Source of the DNA: DATBIS01 sp036556805
GTDB taxonomy: Bacteria > Actinomycetota > UBA4738 > HRBIN12
NCBI GenBank assembly: GCA_036556805.1
Contig: DATBIS010000035.1
Span: 1-6,006 of the forward strand
Length of the DNA: 6,006 nt
Reading direction: 5' to 3'
Below are positions 1 through 5,261 of the stretch, one piece after another. How positions within the stretch are numbered: the first letter of the stretch is position 1; every line of letters begins with the position of its first letter. Under the pieces are notes generated by a model, which had not been told where the DNA came from, ran no database searches, and saw nothing but the letters and a program-made list of their open reading frames with translations. Position numbers and translations under genes: made by a program.

Positions 1-509
1 GGCACCTTCTTGCGCGAGACGGTCTGGATCGCGGCGAAGTTCACGAACATGCCCTGGGCGGTCTCGGGGCGCAGGTACGCGATCGCGTCGTCGTCCTCGA
101 CCGGCCCGAGGAACGTCTTCAGCATCAGGTTGAACTGCTTCGGCTCGGTGAACTCCGTTCCCCCGCAGTTGGGGCACGTGACGACGCCAGCCTCGTCGGC
201 CTCGAGGTGGTCCTGGCGGAACCGCTGGTGGCAGTTCGTGCACTCGACGAGCGGGTCGTGGAACGTCTCGAGGTGCCCGCTCGCCTCCCACACCCTCGGG
301 CTCGTGACGATCGCCGCCTCGACGCCGACCACGTCGTCGCGCAGCTGCACGATCGAGCGCCACCACGCGTTGCGGATGTTCCGCCGGAGCTCGACCCCGA
401 GCGGGCCGTAGTCCCACGACGAGCGCAGACCACCGTAGATCTCCGCCGACTGGAACGCGATGCCCCGGCGTTTCGCGAGGCTGGTGACGGCCTCCATGAG
501 GTCGGTCAT
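1..509 (-). CDS. glyS: glycyl-tRNA synthetase, N-terminal part (partial)
   Basis: Cytoplasmic class II aminoacyl-tRNA synthetase of the single-chain type (also called glyQS), which charges tRNA-Gly with glycine using ATP. Only the first 169 complete codons are in the window; the gene runs off the left edge, so absence of a stop is not truncation. Visible landmarks: the YGPLG motif at residues 34-38, a zinc-ribbon made by Cys90, Cys93, Cys112 and Cys115, EPKQFNLML at 122-130, and the class II motif 2 region RPETAQG at 147-153. The ATG at 509 is chosen because translation opens at once into the conserved N-terminus and a purine-rich GAGAGGAG lies about 11 bases upstream; an in-frame ATG four codons later is a less likely alternative. 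It follows uppS on the same strand after 119 bp. Family identity is secure from the motifs. Confidence 0.95.
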   Translation of the reverse strand, partial: MTDLMEAVTSLAKRRGIAFQSAEIYGGLRSSWDYGPLGVELRRNIRNAWWRSIVQLRDDVVGVEAAIVTSPRVWEASGHLETFHDPLVECTNCHQRFRQDHLEADEAGVVTCPNCGGTEFTEPKQFNLMLKTFLGPVEDDDAIAYLRPETAQGMFVNFAAIQTVSRKKV

Positions 510-561
510 GGCGATGGGGTCTCCTCTCCCGGCCGCTGGCTGCGACCGCTGGCGTGAGCTC

Positions 562-567
562 ATCGTA
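562..567 (-). promoter_or_regulatory. possible -10 element for glyS
   Basis: On the minus strand TACGAT fits the actinobacterial TANNNT -10 pattern and lies about 52 bases before the glyS ATG, leaving room for a short leader that carries the ribosome binding site. No convincing -35 hexamer is visible 16-19 bases further upstream, so this is a weak call. The same hexamer serves as the better-placed recO -10 candidate. Confidence 0.3.
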
Positions 568-586
568 CCGGCGAACCGATCGGGCC

Positions 587-606
587 CCGGCCTCGCCGCG
601 AGCCGG
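587..606 (-). terminator. GC-rich hairpin between uppS and glyS
   Basis: The arms CCGG-C-CTCG and CGAG-CCGG pair with one bulged base around a three-base loop, 23 bases beyond the uppS stop. Flanking copies of the self-complementary CGATCG (577-582 and 613-618) could extend the stem. No U-run follows on either strand, so this is not a canonical intrinsic terminator; it may slow or partly end uppS transcription, or simply be GC-rich structure. Confidence 0.3.
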
Positions 607-628
607 GAGCACCGATCGACGGCGTGCG

Positions 629-1366
629 TCAGGCGTCCTCGAGCGCGCCGAAGCGTCGCTGGCGCTTCTGGAAGTCGCGGATCGCCTCGTACAGCGTCTC
701 GCGTGTGAAGTCCGGCCAGAAGACCGGCGTGAACCACAGCTCCGAGTACGCGACCTCCCACAGCAGGAAGTTCGAGATGCGCTCCTCGCCGCTCGTCCGG
801 ATCAGCAGGTCGGGCTCGGGCATGTCGGGGTGGTAGAGGCGCTTCGCGATCTCGCGCTCGTTCACCTTCTCGGGTCGCAGCCGGCCCTCACACACGTCGG
901 CGGCGAGCTTCTTCACCGCGTCGACGATCTCGGCGCGCCCGCCGTAGTTGAACGCGATCGTGAGCGTCATGCCGGTGTTGTTCCGCGTGAGCTCCTCGGA
1001 GATGCGCATCTCCTTGAGCACGCTGCGCGGCACGCGCCAGTCGCGCCGGCCGCTCCAGCGGATGCGGACGTTCATGTCGTTCAGCTCATCGCGGCGCCGA
1101 CGGAGCAGCTCGCGGTTGAAGTTCATGAGGTAGAGCACCTCGGGCTGGGGGCGCTTCCAGTTCTCGGTGCTGAACGCGTAGACCGTGAGCCAGCGCACGC
1201 CCACCTCGTTCGCGCCCTTCACGGTGTCCCAGAGCGCGTCCTCACCGGCCCCGTGGCCCGCGGTGCGCGGGAGCCCGCGCTGCTGTGCCCAACGGCCGTT
1301 GCCGTCCATCACGATCGCGACGTGCGCGGGCACGCGCGAACGGTCGATGTCGAGCAGGAAGCTCAT
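629..1366 (-). CDS. uppS: isoprenyl transferase (undecaprenyl/polyprenyl diphosphate synthase)
   Basis: cis-Prenyltransferase that adds isopentenyl diphosphate units to an allylic primer to make the polyprenyl carrier lipid for peptidoglycan and other wall polymers; a cytosolic enzyme acting at the membrane face. The 245-residue product matches the usual family length. Signature residues are all present: MDGNGRWA at 20-27 with catalytic Asp21, FSTENW at 65-70, NYGGR at 140-144, the diphosphate-binding DLLIRTSGE at 186-194, and WEVAYSELWF at 203-212 with the metal-binding Glu209. The ATG at 1366 is preferred over the much longer open frame because the family begins just here and GAGGA sits about 7 bases upstream. 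Its ATG overlaps the recO stop (ATGA), which suggests translational coupling. Chain length of the product cannot be read from the sequence. No damage seen. Confidence 0.96.
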   Translation of the reverse strand: MSFLLDIDRSRVPAHVAIVMDGNGRWAQQRGLPRTAGHGAGEDALWDTVKGANEVGVRWLTVYAFSTENWKRPQPEVLYLMNFNRELLRRRRDELNDMNVRIRWSGRRDWRVPRSVLKEMRISEELTRNNTGMTLTIAFNYGGRAEIVDAVKKLAADVCEGRLRPEKVNEREIAKRLYHPDMPEPDLLIRTSGEERISNFLLWEVAYSELWFTPVFWPDFTRETLYEAIRDFQKRQRRFGALEDA

Positions 1367-2103
1367 GGTGCCGTCCTCACCAACATCGGCACCGACTTCA
1401 TGCGCCGCTCGAGGTGGTACTCCGCGAAGCTGTAGAGGAGCGCCCGCGACTCCTTGCGAACCCTCTGATCCGGCTGCACGATCGCGCCGGCGTCGTTCAG
1501 GTCGGCGAGCGCCAGGGCCGCGAGGTACTCGAGCGCCGCACGCGAGCACGGACCGGCGCCCTGCTCGGCGCAGCGGGCGCAGATCGCACCGCCGAGCCCC
1601 GCGTCCCACAGCTGAGGATCGCGGTCGCCGCACACGGCGCACGCCGTGAGCGACGGGTGGAACCCCGAGAGCGACAACATCTTCAGCATGAACGACTCCG
1701 CGACGGCGGCGGGGTCGGCCGGTGCGGCGTCGAGCGCACGGCAGCCCGCCAGCAGCAACAAGGTGAGGCGAACGTTCCGTTCATGTTCTTCGGCAACCTT
1801 GTCGACCGCCTCGAGCATCGTCTCGCCGGCCGCGAAGCGCGCGAGGTCCTCCCGGATCGTCATGTGCGGGGCGATGATCTCGGCCTGCGTGACGGTGTCG
1901 AGCGCGCCGCGACCGCGGTAGAGCATCAGGTTCACGTGCGTGAACGGCTCGAGGCGAGCGCCGAACCGGCTCTTGGTCTTGCGGATGCCCTTCGCAACAG
2001 CCCGCACCTTGCCCGACCCCTGGGTCATGACGGTGACGATCTTGTCGGCCTCGCCCAGCTTGTAGGAGCGCAGGACGATGCCCTGTTCCTTGTAGGGCGG
2101 CAT
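1363..2103 (-). CDS. recO: DNA repair protein RecO
   Basis: Recombination mediator that anneals single strands and, with RecR, loads RecA onto SSB-coated DNA in the RecF pathway. The product is 246 residues, normal for the family. The N-terminus (GIVLRSYKLGEADKIV, residues 8-23, followed by the K-G-RK-KSRFGARLEPF stretch to about residue 54) is the typical OB-fold opening of RecO, and the four-cysteine zinc finger is complete: Cys155 and Cys158, then Cys175 and Cys178. The ATG at 2103 is chosen because the conserved domain starts within eight residues; there is no Shine-Dalgarno sequence, but a TACGAT box six bases upstream predicts a leaderless message. The stop overlaps the uppS start. The gene diverges from the ATPase gene at 2276. 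Confidence 0.95.
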   Translation of the reverse strand: MPPYKEQGIVLRSYKLGEADKIVTVMTQGSGKVRAVAKGIRKTKSRFGARLEPFTHVNLMLYRGRGALDTVTQAEIIAPHMTIREDLARFAAGETMLEAVDKVAEEHERNVRLTLLLLAGCRALDAAPADPAAVAESFMLKMLSLSGFHPSLTACAVCGDRDPQLWDAGLGGAICARCAEQGAGPCSRAALEYLAALALADLNDAGAIVQPDQRVRKESRALLYSFAEYHLERRMKSVPMLVRTAP

Positions 2104-2109
2104 CTGCGA

Positions 2110-2115
2110 ATCGTA
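2110..2115 (-). promoter_or_regulatory. predicted -10 element of a leaderless recO promoter
   Basis: TACGAT on the minus strand matches TANNNT and is separated from the recO ATG by six bases, which would put the transcription start at or next to the A of the ATG. That explains why recO lacks a ribosome binding site. A -35 element is not clear (about GGTGTC at a 17-base spacing). The same geometry occurs at the antitoxin gene at 3836. Confidence 0.45.
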
Positions 2116-2139
2116 GCGCCCGGAGTGTTGCAGACACCT

Positions 2140-2164
2140 CAGCCGAAGTGTGGTGTTTCGGTTG
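2140..2164. repeat. inverted repeat in the recO/ATPase divergent spacer
   Basis: CAGCCGAA at 2140-2147 and TTCGGTTG at 2157-2164 are complementary over eight positions, one as a G-T wobble pair, around a nine-base loop. A competing pairing exists between ACACC (2134-2138) and GGTGT (2152-2156). The repeat lies upstream of the recO -10 candidate and over 100 bases before the ATPase start, so it could be an operator for either direction, but the repeat is short and may be chance. The rest of the 172-bp spacer shows no other clear signal apart from the ATPase ribosome binding site. Confidence 0.3.
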
Positions 2165-2262
2165 CGGCCACCGACTTCCGGCGGGTTCAGTCGTAGCCCG
2201 TCCGTGCCGAAATACCCAACAGCGTGCCGGGGATCCCTCGGCCGCCTATTGCGAAGGAACGC

Positions 2263-2268
2263 GGGAGG
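2263..2268 (+). promoter_or_regulatory. ribosome binding site that decides the ATPase start
   Basis: GGGAGG is followed after seven bases by a GTG at 2276. This is the only strong Shine-Dalgarno match near the 5' end of the reading frame and argues for the GTG rather than the upstream GTG at 2150 or the internal ATG codons at 2288 and 2291. Confidence 0.7.
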
Positions 2269-2275
2269 CCGGTAC

Positions 2276-3259
2276 GTGAGCGACACGATGATGGAGGCCG
2301 AAAGCCCGGTCGGTCGGGTGGGCACCGGAACGGTGCTCGACCGGGTGATCGAACAGTTCCGAGAGCAGAACCCCGGCTTCCTGATCGGCGACGACGTGAT
2401 CCGCCGCTACCACCTCGCGATGCAGTCCCGAGGATTCGTGATCCTCTCGGGCGCAAGCGGAACCGGCAAGACCTGGCTCGCTCAGGCCTACGCGGAAGCC
2501 GTGGGGGCGCGCCCCAAGCTCGCCGCGGTCGATCCCAGCTGGTCCTCGAACGAGGACCTGCTCGGCTACCTCTCCCCCCTCGACGGCTTCTACCACCACA
2601 CGCCGTTCAGCGAGTTCGTGCAGGAATCCGCCCGCGAGTGGAGCTCGGCCGACCTCGCCGGACGGACCGCTCGCGAGTTCCACGTGATCCTCGACGAGAT
2701 GAACCTCGCGCGGGTCGAGCACTACTTCTCGCGGTTCCTCTCGGCGATGGAGGTCCGCTCGCGCGAGGGCATCGCGCGCCTCGACCTCGCGCCCGGCCAC
2801 ACGGTCGAGCTCACCCCGAACCTGCGATTCGTGGGCACCGTGAACATCGACGAGACCACGCACGGATTCGCCGACAAGGTCTACGACCGCGCGCAGCTGA
2901 TCGAGCTGCCACTGCAGCGCGACTACGTCGTCGAGTACCTCGAGGCCGAGCCCTACGGCGAGGTCCTGCTGCGCATCTGGGACGTGCTCCGCCCGATCGC
3001 GCCGTTCGGATTCCGGGTGCTCGAAGAGGTCCACAACTACGTGGTCTCCGCGGGCGACGTCGGGGTCGAGTGGCAGATCGCGCTCGACGAGCAGCTCGTG
3101 CAGAAGGTGCTGCCCCGCGTGCGAGGCGCCGACGCCCGGTTCGACGAGGCGCTCTCGGGGTTCGCAGAGGCCCTGGACGACCGGTTCCCGCTCGCGAAGT
3201 CCAAGGCCGAGCTGATGCGTGAGGACTACGCCTCGCATGGCTTCGCCAGCTACTTCTGA
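2276..3259 (+). CDS. McrB-like AAA+ ATPase
   Basis: A 327-residue protein that is essentially one AAA+ module of the McrB-type (AAA_5/COG1401-like) family, the ring-forming NTPase motor of type IV restriction-like systems. Visible parts: a short helix-rich N-terminus, Walker A GASGTGKT at 59-66, Walker B VILDE at 137-141 followed by the McrB-type M-N-L-A-R-V stretch, sensor 1 in GTVN with Asn190, and an arginine-finger candidate at Arg205 in the DKVYDRA segment. A later FGFRVLEEV segment (244-252) and the closing GFASYF also resemble this family. The N-terminal DNA-recognition domain of E. coli McrB is absent; GTP versus ATP use cannot be inferred. Start GTG 2276 has a good ribosome binding site. 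The 3' end overlaps the DUF2357-like gene, so the two are likely partners. A MoxR-type ATPase is the main alternative; the segment after Walker B favours McrB. Confidence 0.88.
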   Translation: MSDTMMEAESPVGRVGTGTVLDRVIEQFREQNPGFLIGDDVIRRYHLAMQSRGFVILSGASGTGKTWLAQAYAEAVGARPKLAAVDPSWSSNEDLLGYLSPLDGFYHHTPFSEFVQESAREWSSADLAGRTAREFHVILDEMNLARVEHYFSRFLSAMEVRSREGIARLDLAPGHTVELTPNLRFVGTVNIDETTHGFADKVYDRAQLIELPLQRDYVVEYLEAEPYGEVLLRIWDVLRPIAPFGFRVLEEVHNYVVSAGDVGVEWQIALDEQLVQKVLPRVRGADARFDEALSGFAEALDDRFPLAKSKAELMREDYASHGFASYF

Positions 3260-3797
3260 GCGGGCTGCGGAGCCGGCCGCCGAGCCGGAGCCGTTCGGCC
3301 TGGAGATCCTCGCCGAGATCGTGCACGGGGTGGAGGGCCGGCCGGGTCTGGCCGAGGTGCTCGTTCGCCTCCAGCAGGCGCACCGGAAGGATCTCGTGCG
3401 GGTGGAGCGATGGACCTCGGGGGATCTCGCCCGGCACCCCGAGCCTAGGGAGCTGATCCGCAGCCGCCGCAAGCCAGGAAACCTCGATGAGCTCGGCCGA
3501 CTCAAGCGCGTCTACGACTCGCGACGCGTGATGACATCGGACATCCACGAGAACCGTGTAGTGCTGCACGCGGTGCGGGAGGTGCGGCGGGCGCTCGAAG
3601 CGTGCGAGGAGGCCGACGCCGCGGCGCTGCTCCTCGAGCTCGACGCGGCGATCGCCCAGGCGCCGTTCCTCGAAGACGTCGGGCGTTTGCGCGGACTGCC
3701 CGGAGTACCGACCGCGACCCTCGCGGGAGACCCCCTCTACCGAACCGTCTACGAAGCCTGGCTCACCATGCGCAGCCCGGCGACCTCGGCCGTGTGA
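3237..3797 (+). CDS. small DUF2357/McrC-like partner lacking a nuclease domain
   Basis: A 186-residue protein, probably cytosolic, with an Ala/Glu/Pro-rich N-terminal tail (1-20) and then a charged, mostly helical body. Residues 66-80 end in RSRRKP, and MTSDIHENRVVLHAV (99-113) resembles the D-T-x-E-N-R-x-x-K motif of DUF2357 (COG1700) proteins, the McrC-like partners of McrB-type ATPases; the closing PLYRTVYEAWLTM (166-178) resembles the helix that precedes their PD-(D/E)XK nuclease. That nuclease is missing: the frame stops within eight residues and the antitoxin operator begins seven bases later. The long N-terminal region of full-size members is also missing. The ATG at 3237 has GAGGA 11 bases upstream and overlaps the ATPase by 23 bp; a GTG at 3219 would add six residues. 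Assignment rests on remembered motif patterns. It may be a coupling subunit or a remnant. Confidence 0.65.
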   Translation: MASPATSERAAEPAAEPEPFGLEILAEIVHGVEGRPGLAEVLVRLQQAHRKDLVRVERWTSGDLARHPEPRELIRSRRKPGNLDELGRLKRVYDSRRVMTSDIHENRVVLHAVREVRRALEACEEADAAALLLELDAAIAQAPFLEDVGRLRGLPGVPTATLAGDPLYRTVYEAWLTMRSPATSAV

Positions 3798-3803
3798 GCC
3801 GAG

Positions 3804-3837
3804 ATGTAGTCTCATAGACATGCTATCGTGACTACAT
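3804..3837 (+). promoter_or_regulatory. palindromic operator and leaderless promoter of the toxin-antitoxin pair
   Basis: ATGTAGTC (3804-3811) and GACTACAT (3830-3837) form a perfect eight-base inverted repeat with an 18-base spacer, and ATAG/CTAT (3814-3817, 3823-3826) is nested almost symmetrically inside it. TATCGT (3824-3829) fits the TANNNT -10 pattern and is six bases from the antitoxin ATG at 3836, so the right arm covers both the expected transcription start and the start codon. There is no ribosome binding site. Phd/YefM antitoxins usually repress their own promoter, so binding here would block initiation directly; autoregulation is inferred. Confidence 0.65.
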
Positions 3838-4096
3838 GAACGTCGGCATCCGAGAGCTCAAGGCGAGACTCTCCGAGTTCGTCGAGCGGGCGGCTTCGGG
3901 CGAGACGATCCAGGTCACCGACCGAGGCCGACCGAAGGCGATGCTCGGTCCCCTCCCCGGCACGCCCGATCTCGAGGGCGCGGTCGAGGAGGGCTGGATC
4001 GCGCCCGGGACCGACACCGATCCCGTGCCGAGGCGTCAGCGTCATGTCGGGAGAACGGACATCGCCGAAGCGATGGCGGAGGATCGAGGCGCGTGA
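3836..4096 (+). CDS. vapB: type II antitoxin, Phd/YefM family
   Basis: An 86-residue antitoxin expected to bind and neutralise the PIN toxin encoded next to it and to repress the operon. The N-terminus MNVGIRELKARLSEF, followed by a GETIQVTDRGRPKAML stretch (residues 22-37), is the classic Phd/YefM DNA-binding fold, in which a lysine-arginine helix is followed by a beta hairpin. The C-terminal half (about 45-86) is acidic and probably disordered until it wraps the toxin; it ends in a short I-A-E-A-M helix. The ATG at 3836 is fixed by the conserved opening; it has no Shine-Dalgarno and sits six bases after a -10-like box. The stop overlaps the toxin start (GTGA), indicating coupled translation. 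The pair is usually called VapBC on account of the PIN toxin, although the antitoxin is Phd-type. Confidence 0.9.
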   Translation: MNVGIRELKARLSEFVERAASGETIQVTDRGRPKAMLGPLPGTPDLEGAVEEGWIAPGTDTDPVPRRQRHVGRTDIAEAMAEDRGA

Positions 4097-4497
4097 CCCT
4101 GTACGTGGACTCGAGCGCGATGCTCAAGCTCTACATCGAGGAGCCCGAGAGCGCGGCGTGCGAGGAGATCATGGTCTCCGATCCCGTCTGGCTGACAGGT
4201 CGCCACACCGTGGTCGAGGTTCGGAGGAACCTCGCTCGTTTGCTCGGGGGCCGGGCCCTTGCCTCCGCCCGCGAGCAGTTCGGGTCCGACTGGGAACGCT
4301 GCAACGTCGTCGAGCTCGACGAGACGACGTGCCGCCACGCCGCAGAGATCGCCGAGGTCACCGGCGCCCGCTCCTTGGACGCCATGCACCTGGGCGCCGC
4401 CCGTCGAGCGGGAGGAGGTCGGGTGCCATTCCTCACCTACGACCTGCGACAGGCACAGATCGCTCGAACCCTCGGCTGGGCCGTGCTGGGCGCTTGA
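4093..4497 (+). CDS. vapC: PIN-domain ribonuclease toxin
   Basis: A 134-residue PIN-domain protein, the normal size for VapC toxins, which are metal-dependent endoribonucleases that typically cut tRNA or rRNA and arrest growth when the antitoxin is lost. The acidic active-site set is complete: Asp6 in LYVDSSA, Glu42 in VVEVRRNL, Asp96 in SLDAMHLGAA and Asp117 in LTYDLRQA. There is no truncation or active-site change, so it should be catalytically competent. It starts at GTG 4093, overlapping the antitoxin stop by four bases, with GGAGG 10 bases upstream. Transcription comes from the palindromic promoter at 3804-3837, with possible read-through from the ATPase genes. Its RNA target cannot be told from the sequence. 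Confidence 0.93.
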   Translation: MTLYVDSSAMLKLYIEEPESAACEEIMVSDPVWLTGRHTVVEVRRNLARLLGGRALASAREQFGSDWERCNVVELDETTCRHAAEIAEVTGARSLDAMHLGAARRAGGGRVPFLTYDLRQAQIARTLGWAVLGA

Positions 4498-4569
4498 CCG
4501 CAGCGACGATCCTCCACGCGCCCGATCCGTCCGAGGCTCCCTCACGATCCGGTGACCGAGGCGTGATAT

Positions 4570-4589
4570 TGAAGCGAGCTCGGGCTTCA
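4570..4589. terminator. short hairpin at the convergent gene ends
   Basis: TGAAGC (4570-4575) and GCTTCA (4584-4589) pair around an eight-base loop, and the right arm contains the stop codon of the minus-strand membrane-protein gene. It lies between converging genes and could mark a bidirectional end, but neither strand has a following U-run, so the call is weak. The remainder of the 89-bp gap after vapC carries only a short TCACG/CGTGA inverted repeat near 4541-4565 and nothing else recognisable. Confidence 0.25.
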
Positions 4590-5192
4590 GCCTTCGATCG
4601 TCGCCATCATCTTGATCAGTTCGTCTGGTGACCCATCCAACTGATAGGCGGTGATCAAGCGATCGTTTCGGACCATCTCGATGACGGTAACGCGGTCCGC
4701 GCCAGGGGGCCGTCCGACGCCATCCACGGTCGGCTTCTCACCGGCAGGTACGACCCTCGCGGCACTTCCTCCAATCGTCGTCACGAACCCCAGCCCGCGG
4801 TCCTCGGTCTGCTGCTCGAACACCTCTCGCGGATCCTGAGTCGACTTCAGGGGCTCTGAGAGAAGTACGACGTTGCTTCCGTACCGCAGCGCGAACTCCG
4901 CGCTATCAGCGAGGAGGAAGACGTCGGGACTCTTGTCCTCCGATGGCACAGCATCCTCATCCGGCACCTCGAGCTCGAAGTCAGCCTCAACCGATGCCTC
5001 AGTGAGAGTCGTCGCGCCTCCACTGAAGAAGACGGGTCCGTTGGGATCAAAGAGATGAGCGATCGGGTCGGGCGCGGGCAAGGCAGGCTCACGTCCCGGT
5101 GCTTGCTGCTGCACGACGCGGAAAGCCAACAACCCAGCCAGAACGAGGACCAGGACCAGAGGAAGGCCTCGGAGAAGGATCCTGCCGAACAT
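4587..5192 (-). CDS. membrane-anchored protein of unknown function
   Basis: A 201-residue protein not assigned to a family with confidence. Residues 1-10 carry two arginines, 10-23 form one strongly hydrophobic segment (PLVLVLVLAGLLAF), and no lipobox Cys or convincing cleavage site follows, so it is probably an N-terminally anchored protein facing outward. Next come a Pro-rich linker (31-45), an acidic stretch (70-90) and a compact C-terminal domain (about 91-201) with alternating strands (FLLADSAEFALRYG, NVVLLSEP, GGSAARVV, VTVIEMVRNDRLITAYQL) ending in SPDELIKMMATIEG. That pattern vaguely recalls DUF4367-type extracytoplasmic domains, a guess only. The ATG at 5192 is preferred because AGGAGG lies four bases upstream; an in-frame GTG at 5207 would put that site inside the gene. 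Base composition looks less GC-rich than the neighbours, a possible sign of different origin. Confidence 0.8.
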   Translation of the reverse strand: MFGRILLRGLPLVLVLVLAGLLAFRVVQQQAPGREPALPAPDPIAHLFDPNGPVFFSGGATTLTEASVEADFELEVPDEDAVPSEDKSPDVFLLADSAEFALRYGSNVVLLSEPLKSTQDPREVFEQQTEDRGLGFVTTIGGSAARVVPAGEKPTVDGVGRPPGADRVTVIEMVRNDRLITAYQLDGSPDELIKMMATIEG

Positions 5193-5196
5193 CGTT

Positions 5197-5202
5197 CCTC
5201 CT
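5197..5202 (-). promoter_or_regulatory. ribosome binding site of the membrane-protein gene
   Basis: A full AGGAGG on the minus strand stands four bases before the ATG at 5192. It is the strongest Shine-Dalgarno match in the window and fixes the start against the in-frame GTG at 5207. The 69-bp gap back to the ALDH-like gene shows no clear -10/-35 pair, so the gene may be read through from the right. Confidence 0.7.
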
Positions 5203-5261
5203 AGCACGTCGATAACGCCTTCCCCGGGTTGCGAACCATCGAACCTCGACCCTGGGCACCC

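Noticed and set aside
510..628. T-box or other riboswitch before glyS
   Set aside because: The spacer is only 119 bp and has no T-box consensus or antiterminator-like alternative; it contains just one GC-rich hairpin.
554..1435. Long plus-strand open frame opposite uppS
   Set aside because: It lies antisense to a gene with complete family motifs; its composition is the Arg/Ala/His/Val-rich pattern typical of GC-rich shadow frames and no domain is recognisable.
1367..1642. N-terminal extension of uppS
   Set aside because: It would overlap recO by hundreds of bases with Arg-rich nonsense sequence; the family start at 1366 has its own ribosome binding site.
1285..2196. Long plus-strand open frame opposite recO
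   Set aside because: Antisense to recO, low-complexity composition and no supported start; a by-product of high GC.
2150..2275. N-terminal extension of the ATPase gene from a GTG at 2150
   Set aside because: The extra 42 residues resemble no domain, there is no ribosome binding site, and a strong site precedes GTG 2276.
2276..3259. MoxR-type chaperone ATPase
   Set aside because: The segment after Walker B (M-N-L-A-R-V), the GFRV segment and the C-terminal GFASYF fit McrB-type proteins better, and no VWA-domain partner is nearby.
2246..3505. 419-codon minus-strand open frame opposite the ATPase gene
   Set aside because: The opposite strand encodes intact Walker A, Walker B and sensor motifs; the antisense protein has no recognisable motif.
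2811..3821. 336-codon minus-strand open frame
   Set aside because: Antisense to the ATPase and DUF2357-like genes and ends in Arg/Ala-rich low-complexity sequence.
4042..4545. Minus-strand open frame opposite vapC
   Set aside because: vapC on the plus strand has all four PIN acidic residues and a coupled start; the antisense frame has no such support.
5193..5261. tRNA-like look of the GGTTCGA segment on the minus strand
   Set aside because: No acceptor stem, anticodon arm or D arm can be built around it within the 69-bp gap.
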